From Deltaproteobacteria bacterium CG11_big_fil_rev_8_21_14_0_20_42_23 (lineage in GTDB: Bacteria; UBA10199; 2-02-FULL-44-16), in contig PCXC01000037.1 in NCBI GenBank assembly GCA_002796345.1, positions 19,373-53,894 of the forward strand: 34,522 nt of DNA, written 5' to 3'. Every line of letters begins with the position of its first letter. Position 1 is the stretch's first letter. Positions 23,434 through 31,255 of the stretch are shown here, one piece after another. Below the pieces are notes generated by a model that was not told where the DNA came from, did not search any database, and saw only the letters and a program-made list of their open reading frames with translations. The position numbers and the translations under genes were made by a program.

Positions 23434-25326
23434 TTAACTCCAAAAATCCTTACGTTGTTTCCAAAAACCATCTGTTTTTTTCGATGTATCTATATTTTCC
23501 GATGAAACTTGTTTGGTTTTTACCCCAAGCTCCATTCTCATTCGTTGCCAGTCTATATCCGCAAAACGGTCGATACCAATAAATGCGGCAGCAGCTCGAT
23601 TATAAACCCTACAGTCTAAAGCTTCATTACGATCTCGTATCTTTTGCCATTCAAGTTTTTTAAAACCCTTATGAATACGAATGACAATTTCCTCTGCCGT
23701 GAGCTGCATGAAATATTCTTCCCCATACTCAGGGAAATGGCAGTAGCCAAAAGGTGTTGATTCTCCTTCGAGTGGCTTTGGTTGACGTAGATAACCGTAA
23801 ATCTCATGCTTTAAGGTATCGACACCAACAGGCCATAATCGAACGCCTCTACGCAAAGTCTTGCCTCTTTTTGTAACATCAACTGATTTTGGATGCGCTA
23901 AAATAATTTGTTGTCGGGCGTTACCTTTTACGCACATGACCTTGGAGAGCGGTTGACGTCTTACCCAGTCATAAACCATTTGAGTATTGTATCCGCTATC
24001 CACAGCTAACATTCGTATTTGAAGGTTTACTCCCGTTTCGTGCATGAATGACTCGTTGAGGAGATGGTCAAGGTTAAACCATACTTCGTCAGATGAAGTA
24101 TCACCCATGTATACACGATAATCTATCGACCATGAAATTTTTTTCTCCGCCCATCCCACTACTTCAACTTCAATGCGATCTTTCTGAACATCGGCTCCAG
24201 CAGTGAGGAAAACAACATTCTTTGGAACTGTACCTATCTTATAGGTTTCTCGTCGTTCATAAAGACGTCGCCAATCGGGGGATTCACCGCGTTCTTTCCA
24301 CGTTTCACCGAGTACAGTGTTGACAAACACACGCAACTTTTCCTGATTTTGTTTGGCCTCTTGAAAAAGAATGGCAGCATCAGCCCAAGAAAACCATCCT
24401 ACTGGGCTATAAAGTGATGAAAGATGAAATCCCGCAATATTTTTACCGGAATTCCCGGGATTTTCTGCAATCCACTTACCATGTTCAAGCATCCAAGATT
24501 TTTTGTGCTCATAAATTTCGTGACCACAAATTTCACACGAGTAATAAGCTTTTTCAGGTTCTCCTTTCGGCCATTTTACCTGACTCCATTTTAACGACTG
24601 ATATTCATTACATTCAGGGCATGGGACATGATACTTTCTCATGTCAGTATTTTCATATGCAGACTCAATGCGGCTTCTTCCTTCAATGGTCGGCGTAGAA
24701 ACCATAAAAATCTTTTTTCGCGCAAAGGTTCTCGTTCTGGCCTTTGCAAGTGCTACAGGATCACCTTCACCATCAACATCACCAGGATAAGCATCAACTT
24801 CATCAAGAAAAACATTCTTTGCCGGTAAAGATCGAAGGCCAACAGCAGAGTTCGCTCCGGTCATTACAAGTACGCCACCAGGAAATTCTTTTGAAAGGAT
24901 AGTATTTCCTGAGTCGCGCGAACGTGGATTGCGTACTTTTGATCTCAGCCTCGAAGATTCTTCAATGAGCGGTTCAATACGTTGTTTTGAATTTCGTTTT
25001 GCCATCTCAACGGTAGGTTGTACGGCAAGCATTGGCCCTGGTGCATAGTCAATCACAAAACCAATCCAATTATTTCCTGCCTCAGTGCCACCAATTTGAG
25101 CACCTTTCATGAAAACAATTTCTTTTGAGCTAGAATAAGGACTCAGCTCATCCATGATCTCGCGTAAATAAGGCGTTCTTGCAGTTCTCCATGTGCCTGG
25201 TTCTGAACTAGCTTTTTGACTCAGCTTTCTATATTTATCCGCCCATTCACTTACCGTCAATTCGGGATCAGGTTCTATTCCCGAAAAAAAAGCAAGATCA
25301 TGGACGCTTTCCCCATTTATTCTCAT
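23434..25326 (-). CDS. Terminase large subunit (lambda GpA family)
   Basis: 630 residues. ATPase: the Walker A-like GAQIGGTE (75-82) and Walker B VFLDEVD (172-178). A zinc-ribbon-like CPEC...CEIC pair lies near 236-268. The nuclease domain begins around LTAGADVQKDRIEVEVVGW with the metal-binding Asp, and a second Asp lies in LAVDSGYNTQMVY. It pumps and cuts DNA from concatemers. Lambda-type enzymes use cohesive-end (cos) or related cutting; no cos site was identified. It overlaps the small-subunit gene by 29 bases. Confidence 0.95.
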   Translation of the reverse strand: MRINGESVHDLAFFSGIEPDPELTVSEWADKYRKLSQKASSEPGTWRTARTPYLREIMDELSPYSSSKEIVFMKGAQIGGTEAGNNWIGFVIDYAPGPMLAVQPTVEMAKRNSKQRIEPLIEESSRLRSKVRNPRSRDSGNTILSKEFPGGVLVMTGANSAVGLRSLPAKNVFLDEVDAYPGDVDGEGDPVALAKARTRTFARKKIFMVSTPTIEGRSRIESAYENTDMRKYHVPCPECNEYQSLKWSQVKWPKGEPEKAYYSCEICGHEIYEHKKSWMLEHGKWIAENPGNSGKNIAGFHLSSLYSPVGWFSWADAAILFQEAKQNQEKLRVFVNTVLGETWKERGESPDWRRLYERRETYKIGTVPKNVVFLTAGADVQKDRIEVEVVGWAEKKISWSIDYRVYMGDTSSDEVWFNLDHLLNESFMHETGVNLQIRMLAVDSGYNTQMVYDWVRRQPLSKVMCVKGNARQQIILAHPKSVDVTKRGKTLRRGVRLWPVGVDTLKHEIYGYLRQPKPLEGESTPFGYCHFPEYGEEYFMQLTAEEIVIRIHKGFKKLEWQKIRDRNEALDCRVYNRAAAAFIGIDRFADIDWQRMRMELGVKTKQVSSENIDTSKKTDGFWKQRKDFWS

Positions 25327-25873
25327 GTGATAAGTCCGTTAGCATCTTATGTGCTTCTCTATCGAGATAGGCACTGATTTCATGCTCATTTTTCCCCTGC
25401 ATAATAGCCAGTTCGCTTGCAATACGTTGTATTAAATTCAGCACTCCATCCCTGAAAATTCGACCACATTTAAAAGCACCTCTTTTGACTTCCTCAGCAG
25501 AAATCAAACTCGAACTTTTTTCCAAGTATTCAAGTCTCGCCAACTCTGCTTTATAGCGTCTTTCAGCAGTCCTAAAGTCTTTAAGAGATTTTCCTTTGAT
25601 TTTTCCAAGATCAACACTTTCAGACGCAATCTGCTTCTCACGTTGCAAATCAAACTTTGTGCTTTTATTGCTATCCTTGGTATAACTTGGGTCTCGATTT
25701 TCTTCCCATTGAACATCAGCCTTTTTTACATCAATCCAACCGTCCTTAGTTCTCCCGATGATACCAGTTTTTATGGAATATTGAATGGTGCTCTGAGGCA
25801 CACCTTTGTAACGAGCATATTCACGAATACGCATTTTCTTTGATTTTTTTGTGATCGTTTTTTTCTTCGCCAA
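25298..25873 (-). CDS. Terminase small subunit (Nu1-like DNA-binding)
   Basis: About 191 residues. The best start is TTG at 25873 (GGAG six bases upstream), giving MAKKKTITKK; TTG 25879 and ATG 25834 are alternatives. An N-terminal winged-HTH-like region (REYARYKGVPQSTIQYSIKT, about 17-36) resembles Nu1 and other small terminases. The following part is a long charged helix with a RRYKAELARLEYLEKSS core. It would recognise the packaging site and recruit the large subunit. Confidence 0.82.
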   Translation of the reverse strand: MAKKKTITKKSKKMRIREYARYKGVPQSTIQYSIKTGIIGRTKDGWIDVKKADVQWEENRDPSYTKDSNKSTKFDLQREKQIASESVDLGKIKGKSLKDFRTAERRYKAELARLEYLEKSSSLISAEEVKRGAFKCGRIFRDGVLNLIQRIASELAIMQGKNEHEISAYLDREAHKMLTDLSHENKWGKRP

Positions 25874-25909
25874 ACTCAACTCCGCAACATGTTGATTTTA
25901 AAGGTAGAC

Positions 25910-26137
25910 CTATATAAACAGATTTCTGTAACTAGACGTTTTTTGGGAGCTTGCCAGCCTCTTCACAACACTATTGGGAAGGACCCAAATTTTTTCAAAA
26001 GTTGGTCTAAGTTTATGTGCACCTGCAAGCCCGCGTGGTTTAATACCAGCTAAGCAAACAAAAATCCCTAAAAGCACAAACAAAAATAAAGCCGAGTTTC
26101 TTACATCACTCCTAATAAAATTTAAAAGTTCATCCAT
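25910..26137 (-). CDS. Small membrane protein, unknown (75 aa)
   Basis: ATG 26137 has AAAGGTG six bases upstream (GTG 26146 also opens the frame). One transmembrane segment lies near residues 16-32 (ALFLFVLLGIFVCLAGI), followed by a basic C-terminal part (KPRGLAGAHKLRPTFEKIWV...). It lies between the gpZ-like and terminase genes, in the place where lambda-like phages carry small accessory genes. No function assigned. Confidence 0.55.
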   Translation of the reverse strand: MDELLNFIRSDVRNSALFLFVLLGIFVCLAGIKPRGLAGAHKLRPTFEKIWVLPNSVVKRLASSQKTSSYRNLFI

Positions 26138-26160
26138 GATTTTCACCTTTTAGCATGTTG

Positions 26161-26364
26161 TTACTTCTTCAGCCTCTCTCCCATCCCATTAAGTCCTTTC
26201 AGAATTTTCTCAAGCCTTTGCATCGTCTCAATTACATTCTCAGACTTCGGAAAACAGATGTTAATCGTGTTATGAATTTTCTTACAGTAACGAAAGCCCT
26301 CAACATCATAGCAATATTTCTTTGTTTGTGAGTAAACTTCTCTGCAAATTTGCTTATTGCTCAT
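26161..26364 (-). CDS. Small Cys-containing protein, unknown (67 aa)
   Basis: 67 residues with four Cys (C7, C18, C27, C37), a basic, helical C-terminus, and no membrane segment or signal. It does not match a family I know. The Cys spacing is not a classic zinc finger. It starts just after the gpZ-like stop, in the packaging-upstream interval. Confidence 0.5.
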   Translation of the reverse strand: MSNKQICREVYSQTKKYCYDVEGFRYCKKIHNTINICFPKSENVIETMQRLEKILKGLNGMGERLKK

Positions 26365-26368
26365 AATC

Positions 26369-26980
26369 TCAACTCAACCTCTCCAACTCTAGCTTTATTT
26401 GCTTATGATAATTTTTCTCAAATTCATCTTGTATTACTTTGTCGACTGGAGCTCTAAACTTCTCTCTTCTGAACAAGATTGCTGGAGAATGTGTTTTTCG
26501 TATTTTTAAAGCCTTATTTCCTTTTTTGTTTTTACCCCTGAAAAATATTTGAGGGCTTCCACCTTTACCTATTGCAACAAATGATTTTCTTAAAATCGTC
26601 TTTTTACCAGGCTCAATTTGTATCTGTATCCTTCTACGCTTCTTAATCTTAACCCCTTTCAAATTCGGTCTTGGAGCAGATTTTTTGCCCACTAAAAAAC
26701 GTATCAGTGTCACTTTTCTATCAATAATCGTAAGTTCGGATGAAATTTTTTCTAGATTTTTTGAGGCTTTTGAAAGTTTCATTTTCAGAAAATCCTTATT
26801 CAATTCTCCCTTCTTTATTTTTCTAAACTCTCTAATACGATCATTTGACACAGTTCTGGCTTTACGGATCGTATCATTCACAGTCCTTTGTAGAGCACTG
26901 GTAAGGGATTTGTTTTTGAAAGTATTTAACTTCTTTGGCAAATCCTTTAACAATTCTTCTGCATTAATAATTAAAGTCAT
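26369..26980 (-). CDS. Minor tail protein Z-like (GPZ family)
   Basis: 203 residues, very basic. TSALQRTVNDTIRKARTVSN (about 27-46) at the N-terminus, a KIKKRRRIQIQIEP core and a C-terminal helix (VDKVIQDEFEKNYHKQIKLE) are in the pattern of phage GPZ, the tail-completion protein of lambda. It is not in the tail gene block: it overlaps the SSB stop (ATGA, AGGAGGGGG upstream) and lies upstream of terminase. Confidence 0.6.
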   Translation of the reverse strand: MTLIINAEELLKDLPKKLNTFKNKSLTSALQRTVNDTIRKARTVSNDRIREFRKIKKGELNKDFLKMKLSKASKNLEKISSELTIIDRKVTLIRFLVGKKSAPRPNLKGVKIKKRRRIQIQIEPGKKTILRKSFVAIGKGGSPQIFFRGKNKKGNKALKIRKTHSPAILFRREKFRAPVDKVIQDEFEKNYHKQIKLELERLS

Positions 26981-27405
26981 TCCCCCTCCTGCATTTGTTC
27001 TTCATCATTCTGCTCAATATCATGAGCCTTTGGAAAAACTGCTTCTTCATCAGAAAAAGTCTTTTTTGCTGATGGAAATTCAGAAAGCAAAATCAACTTA
27101 TGTGCCAGGATGTAATAATACGTTTTTTGACGTTCTTTATTTAAAGTATATCCGGAAACCTTCAACGGGCCTTCAATAAACACCTTTTGTCCCATGCAAC
27201 TTTTTTCACGTACTAGATAGGCAAGGCTCCCATAGAGATTAACACTTATCCAATCAACGAATTCACGTGTCTTTCCATTTTTTAGCTTGAACTCATTGGC
27301 ACAAGCTACAGAAAGCACCGCAAAAGCCTTTCCATCCTTTGTTTTTCCAGTTTGAGGCTCTATGCCTATTGTTCCAATCAACTGAACACGATTAAGACTC
27401 TGCAT
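26977..27405 (-). CDS. ssb: Single-stranded DNA-binding protein
   Basis: 142 residues with the OB-fold pattern of bacterial/phage SSB: NRVQLIGTIGIEPQTGKTKD (about 5-24), AFAVLSVACANEF (about 27-39), FVDWISVNLYGSLAYLV (about 49-65) and KVFIEGPLKVSGY. The tail is acidic (NDEEQMQEGE) but lacks the usual DDDIPF tip, so it may not bind host SSB partners. It coats ssDNA during phage replication and recombination. The neighbouring annealing-like protein and nuclease use the same substrate. Confidence 0.93.
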   Translation of the reverse strand: MQSLNRVQLIGTIGIEPQTGKTKDGKAFAVLSVACANEFKLKNGKTREFVDWISVNLYGSLAYLVREKSCMGQKVFIEGPLKVSGYTLNKERQKTYYYILAHKLILLSEFPSAKKTFSDEEAVFPKAHDIEQNDEEQMQEGE

Positions 27406-27808
27406 AGTTATTTATACTCCTAACGGTGATCGGTTTAAATCTTTCATCTTTATTAACTACCAGTTCATTACCACCATTGATTTTCACAACCACAATATCG
27501 CTTCCGACAAAAACAATCTTACATTGACCTGTTATTTTGGGATGTGTTACCATCTTATTCAATAGTTGCTCTGGAGAGTACATTTTCATTTCTAAAACCT
27601 TTTGAGCAGCATCTTGTAACCTTTGTGATATTGGCGTATTTCCATTATAAGCTTCACTGATAATTGCTCGATTCATTTTAAAATAACGTGAAAAGTTAGC
27701 TTTGCTTCCCATACGGTCTACAGCCTCACGAAAATTTCTCCTAACATTTTCATCCCAACAACCATGCTTAGTTCTTTTTCTCTTTATCTTTGTTTTTTCC
27801 TCCGCCAT
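27392..27808 (-). CDS. Putative DNA-binding protein (HTH-like)
   Basis: About 138 residues from the ATG overlapping the VRR-NUC stop (TGATG). Residues about 35-65 (KANFSRYFKMNRAIISEAYN) read as a helix-turn-helix of the Cro/XRE type. The C-terminal half is beta-rich (CKIVFVGSDIVVVKINGG). It lies among replication genes, so a regulatory role in the phage is possible. No clear family match. Confidence 0.55.
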   Translation of the reverse strand: MAEEKTKIKRKRTKHGCWDENVRRNFREAVDRMGSKANFSRYFKMNRAIISEAYNGNTPISQRLQDAAQKVLEMKMYSPEQLLNKMVTHPKITGQCKIVFVGSDIVVVKINGGNELVVNKDERFKPITVRSINNYAES

Positions 27809-28158
27809 CAATCAGTCCCCCCAACCTTAAAATTTTGAAAAATAAAATGCTCTTGCTGTGGCAGAAATGATAGCTTCTCAACAACATCCTCAAGACTTCT
27901 TGCAACAAATGCTATAGCTCCCAACTCTCGTGAATTTTCCAAAACTCTTTTTTGATGATCTGAAACTATTCCACGTTCCGTTTTTACCTCAATCATCAAC
28001 GCTCTACCACTTCCATCTGGCATGATTCCTATAATATCTGGAATGCCTAGGGTTGACCCTAAAACTTGATATTGTTTCCAATGAAAGACTTTAAGGTGTT
28101 TTAGATAATCACTAATTTGGCGTGTTATGTCCTTTTCTGAAAGTCTCAATTGTCGCAC
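27808..28158 (-). CDS. VRR-NUC domain nuclease
   Basis: 116 residues. TLGIPDIIGIMPDGSGRALM (about 36-55) followed by IEVKTERGIVSDHQKRVL holds the PD-(D/E)XK core: D41, then E57-x-K59 and Q69. VRR-NUC enzymes cut branched DNA, and phage versions act as Holliday-junction or flap nucleases. It lies between the helicase-loader-like gene and a DNA-binding protein, fitting replication and concatemer processing. Confidence 0.9.
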   Translation of the reverse strand: MRQLRLSEKDITRQISDYLKHLKVFHWKQYQVLGSTLGIPDIIGIMPDGSGRALMIEVKTERGIVSDHQKRVLENSRELGAIAFVARSLEDVVEKLSFLPQQEHFIFQNFKVGGTD

Positions 28159-28179
28159 AATATTTTCCCCCTAAATCTT

Positions 28180-28692
28180 TCAATCCATTGACAGTCTCTT
28201 ACTTCGTTTTTTCTCAATGATTTGTTTGTAAGCTTTTGCAAAATGTGCCCGTTCAACTCCGATGTTTTCACTCATGCAAATATCTCTCCAACCAATCATA
28301 TGCACAGCTCGCTTTATTTCCTCTGTACTAAACTGAGGTATTCCTGAGCATCCCTGTCGAGATACTTGCCTTAAAACTTCTTCCCAAGATTCAAATTCAT
28401 CTTTTGTTTTAAAATCTTCAAAAGCATATTCACGAATGTAAGCAATTAAGTTTGTGTTCGGATATAATTCTTTGTGTTTTAAACAGAATGCTTTTATTCC
28501 ACGAATAAACTCCTCCTCACTCAAATCCGACAGCATTTGACTCCAAATCTGAACCTTCTCCTTCGTCATCGAAAGGTTTGGGAAGTGACCGCTGATAATC
28601 TTCATTCCTTGATGGAAGACTTCCCGCGGGAGTTGGATCATTTGCCCATTCTTCGATTGCTTGGATATTTCGATTTGCTGACATTTTCCCAT
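28180..28692 (-). CDS. Putative replicative-helicase loader (lambda P-like)
   Basis: 170 residues. ATG 28692 has AAAGGAG seven bases upstream, so this start is favoured even though it puts 176 bases inside the upstream gene. The helical middle (SEEEFIRGIKAFCLKHKELY, PNTNLIAYIREYAFEDFK) resembles the helicase-loader/DnaB-interaction proteins encoded after initiator genes. The C-terminal AKAYKQIIEKKRSKRL is basic. It would load host DnaB at the origin in the overlapping gene. Confidence 0.6.
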   Translation of the reverse strand: MGKCQQIEISKQSKNGQMIQLPREVFHQGMKIISGHFPNLSMTKEKVQIWSQMLSDLSEEEFIRGIKAFCLKHKELYPNTNLIAYIREYAFEDFKTKDEFESWEEVLRQVSRQGCSGIPQFSTEEIKRAVHMIGWRDICMSENIGVERAHFAKAYKQIIEKKRSKRLSMD

Positions 28693-29437
28693 TCAGAAAC
28701 TCCTTTCGTAAAAAATTATTCAATGGATCTGCTTCGTTGAAAAATCTATCAAGACCGCGCTTGAGAAAATCTTTCAAAGTCCATTTGTGATCGAAGTAAT
28801 GCTGCTCAGAATGCAGAACCTTGGCATAGTTTTGAATCGCCTGTTTGATTATCGCCACAGCCTCATCATCGCCACTCGCCTCAAGTTCCTTCATTTTTTT
28901 GAGGGCGCTAGAGATTGCGCTACAAATTTCTTTCGTCATGCCTTTGTGCTGAATAATTTTCTGAGAATTCCAAAAATTAAAAACGGGTATATATATATCC
29001 CTATGGTTAGTGGTTAGTGGTTTATGGTTAGTGGTTAGGCTTTTTTTGGGTTTATGTTGGGTTTTGTTTGGAAAAGCGGTGGTTTTTTTTGGGTTATTTT
29101 CTCTTGTAACTTCTTGTTTTTTGGTCCTTCCACCTTTCTTTCCATTTATCGATTGTTTGTTCAGAAATGCTTTATACTCTTCGATTTCATTCATGACTCG
29201 ACTTTGAATATAACCTTTTTCTGTCAATTCGAAGAAATCAGTGAACACATTTTTTAATTCCTTCTCATATTCAGAACCCAATCCTAACCGACGCAAAACC
29301 AGTGGGTTATCGGTGGGTATTGGTATTTCATTGAGATACATACAATCAAGTAATGAACGATAAATGTAATGCTCAATCGGAGAAAGGTGACCTGTGTCCT
29401 TTCTATAGTCTGCAATATTGAACTGATAGTAGTGCAT
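28517..29437 (-). CDS. Replication initiator-like protein with DUF1376 domain (lambda O position)
   Basis: About 306 residues from the ATG overlapping the nuclease stop (TGATG, GGGGAG upstream). MHYYQFNIADYRKDTGHLSP, then HYIYRSLLDCMYLNEIPIPT and NGKKGGRTKK, are the DUF1376 hallmarks. A linker encoding KPLTTNHRDIYIP, rich in LTTNH, follows; the DNA there is the iteron run. The C-terminal part is helical (SAISSALKKMKELEASGDDE...). DUF1376 proteins often occupy the O initiator position and bind the origin inside their own gene. The end overlaps the loader gene. Confidence 0.8.
   Translation of the reverse strand: MHYYQFNIADYRKDTGHLSPIEHYIYRSLLDCMYLNEIPIPTDNPLVLRRLGLGSEYEKELKNVFTDFFELTEKGYIQSRVMNEIEEYKAFLNKQSINGKKGGRTKKQEVTRENNPKKTTAFPNKTQHKPKKSLTTNHKPLTTNHRDIYIPVFNFWNSQKIIQHKGMTKEICSAISSALKKMKELEASGDDEAVAIIKQAIQNYAKVLHSEQHYFDHKWTLKDFLKRGLDRFFNEADPLNNFLRKEFLNGKMSANRNIQAIEEWANDPTPAGSLPSRNEDYQRSLPKPFDDEGEGSDLESNAVGFE
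28984..29038. other. Candidate replication origin: 7-bp iterons beside AT run
   Basis: Five tandem 7-bp units (TGGTTAG, TGGTTAG, TGGTTTA, TGGTTAG, TGGTTAG) occupy 29004-29038. An alternating TA run, bounded by GGG and CCC, covers about 28985-29000. The layout of direct repeats next to an easily melted segment, inside the initiator gene and before the loader gene, parallels lambda ori. The repeat encodes LTTNHKPLTTNH. Confidence 0.6.
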
Positions 29438-30120
29438 CAACAATCTCCCCATTCAGAAAGAAGTTTGTTTGATTTAGACCTATTGCACTGATAACAAGAA
29501 GTGCAAAGATTCTCGTGACCATTCTGCTTAATAAAAAACTCTTTTAAAATGAGAGTAACTGTTTCTTGCTGTGTCCAAATAACTTTTGGCTGTCCTGTCA
29601 GCTTGTTTTTAGTGATTAAACATCCAATAGGATTGTTTGTTATCAGCAAGTAAATTTGAAGCTGTGCGATATAATTTCTTTGGTGCAACTTCTTTGAATA
29701 GAGAAAATCCTCTGCGGATACTAACTTTGGAAAATCGTGAGGTGAAATAGATTTAACATCAAATGGAAAGTCATGTTCTTTCCATCGTAGAATACCATCA
29801 ACATGGCCTGTGATAAGCGGGTTATCCAATTGGAATGATCGTTGCTGATTGATAACTTCAAAACCCATCTCTTGAAGCGATTGAATAACTGATCTTTCTT
29901 GTAGGTTGCCTTCATCAAAAATTGATTGAAGAACTTCATTATGTAGGGGCCGCTCTCTCCAATTCTTAATGCAATAATAGTGGTAGCGATCACATGGGTG
30001 GCCCACAGATGAAGCCCTCAAGTTATTTTGAGGAAACTGTTTTATTCTTCCACGCTTATATTTTTTCCAGGCACCTTCAATATCGGGAAGCTCTTGATGT
30101 TCTTGAACTTGAAGGTTCAC
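29437..30120 (-). CDS. Cas4/RecB-like PD-(D/E)XK exonuclease
   Basis: 227 residues started by GTG, overlapping the preceding stop. LRASSVGHPCDR (34-45) begins the fold, E75 and GHVDG (D108) follow, then FDVKS (D121, K123) and YIAQLQIYL (Q153) complete the nuclease motifs. C43 with CTSCYQC (C206, C209, C212) suggests a Cas4-like iron-sulfur cluster. Lambda uses Exo in this role. It probably resects DNA ends, feeding the annealing-like protein encoded immediately upstream. Confidence 0.8.
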   Translation of the reverse strand: MNLQVQEHQELPDIEGAWKKYKRGRIKQFPQNNLRASSVGHPCDRYHYYCIKNWRERPLHNEVLQSIFDEGNLQERSVIQSLQEMGFEVINQQRSFQLDNPLITGHVDGILRWKEHDFPFDVKSISPHDFPKLVSAEDFLYSKKLHQRNYIAQLQIYLLITNNPIGCLITKNKLTGQPKVIWTQQETVTLILKEFFIKQNGHENLCTSCYQCNRSKSNKLLSEWGDC

Positions 30121-30932
30121 TTAGTGCTCCCTTCATTTTTCAATGCATCCTTAGCAGCTTCAAATTCATCTTTGAGTGAATTTTCTAAATCAGGATTTGA
30201 CTCCTGGTAATAAAGACCTTTTTGCTTTTCTGATTCTTTAAATCCGAAATTATCGAGAAAGTCTTGAGAGAAATGTTTTCCTACGCGAGCAAAAATAAAA
30301 CGTTTTCTATTATAATCAGCCGTCCAAAATGGACTATTATTCTTTTTCTCGGCATTCTGTGTTTTTTTCGTATTGGCAGCCTTTGACCCACCTTTGTCAT
30401 AGCGAACAGTAGCTGTTCCCTTTTTACTAATTCCCTGCTTCCCTAAGTCATCCCAAGTGAGACCTCCAAGTCCAAGTATTTTCAAAAGTGCTCGTCCCAT
30501 AAAATTTGTGACGGCTGATTTTTTGATATTTGCTATATCAACATCTTGAACTGGTTTAAGAATACCTTTGTTTTTTCCAAAGAAAGCATCACGTGATGAA
30601 CAAACTCCTATCTCTTGAATTGACCTTCCAACGGCTGGCCACGTAGCTATACCAGTAACTGTGTAGACATAATATCGACCATTTTCGTCATCAATATTCT
30701 CACGTTCAATGGTCATATCGCTGATGCAAATGCCAAACCGCGCTGCAATTTTTTGAGAACCTGACTCACGTAAATAAGGATTATCGCCTTGTGCAATCCA
30801 ATCATTTTCAGTTGTAGCCTTAATCGCTAACGAAAGTCTTTCCTGATAGAGTTTTTCACAACGTTGCATTGCCTCTAAAGGGTCAATCAATGATTGTTCT
30901 TCAGTAACAACAATTTCTTTTGTGTCATTCAT
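30117..30932 (-). CDS. Putative single-strand annealing/recombination protein
   Basis: 271 residues. ATG 30932 has GGGGG close upstream. WIAQGDNPYLRESGSQKIAA (about 46-65) followed by RFGICISDMTIER, and IKKSAVTNFMGRALLKILGL (about 136-155), form a conserved pattern in phage proteins next to RecB/Cas4-like exonucleases. The C-terminus after about residue 190 is Lys/Asn-rich and then helical. I infer an annealase (Red beta/Rad52-like role), forming a two-component recombinase with the nuclease. The name rests on neighbourhood and general pattern, not a definite fold match. Confidence 0.5.
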   Translation of the reverse strand: MNDTKEIVVTEEQSLIDPLEAMQRCEKLYQERLSLAIKATTENDWIAQGDNPYLRESGSQKIAARFGICISDMTIERENIDDENGRYYVYTVTGIATWPAVGRSIQEIGVCSSRDAFFGKNKGILKPVQDVDIANIKKSAVTNFMGRALLKILGLGGLTWDDLGKQGISKKGTATVRYDKGGSKAANTKKTQNAEKKNNSPFWTADYNRKRFIFARVGKHFSQDFLDNFGFKESEKQKGLYYQESNPDLENSLKDEFEAAKDALKNEGSTK

Positions 30933-30949
30933 GAATCCCCCTAGAGTTC

Positions 30950-31126
30950 TTATTCCTCGTTATCTGTTTCAAACAAATCGCCTTGACCAAGTTCATTCAT
31001 TTTTCTTGCTACATCTTCCTTGTCGTCCTTCAGTCTTTCGTTGAGTTGCTGCCTTGCTATTTTTACATCACGTTCCAAATCAAAGTATCTTCTGGTAGCT
31101 TCGATAATTTGTTCTTGCGTACTCAC
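30950..31126 (-). CDS. Small helical protein (58 aa, GTG start), unknown
   Basis: GTG at 31126 with AGAGG upstream opens a 58-codon frame: MSTQEQIIEATRRYFDLERD... ending LFETDNEE. It is almost entirely charged helix. Its start overlaps the stop of the preceding 41-aa frame (GTGA). The next gene starts 18 bases downstream. Probably a real small early gene of unknown role. Confidence 0.6.
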   Translation of the reverse strand: MSTQEQIIEATRRYFDLERDVKIARQQLNERLKDDKEDVARKMNELGQGDLFETDNEE

Positions 31127-31248
31127 GATTTACCTCTGACTTCTTTGTTTAATTTGTGATCCTTTAGAAGTTCTTCTTTTTTAGGTTTCTTTGAAACCTT
31201 TTGCTTTTTAAGCTGCCGGATTAACTGCATTCCTGTGATGAGTCTCAT
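31123..31248 (-). CDS. Small basic protein (41 aa), unknown
   Basis: An ATG eight bases after the zinc-ribbon gene stop encodes MRLITGMQLIRQLKKQKVSK and a Lys/Glu-rich tail. Its stop overlaps the next GTG start by four bases. No Shine-Dalgarno of note. It may be a small DNA- or RNA-binding protein, or a coupling peptide. Confidence 0.45.
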   Translation of the reverse strand: MRLITGMQLIRQLKKQKVSKKPKKEELLKDHKLNKEVRGKS

Positions 31249-31255
31249 TTTGTGT

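Noticed and set aside
26685-27179. 164-codon plus-strand frame across the gpZ-like and SSB genes
   Set aside because: Complement of two coding genes, with no family pattern.
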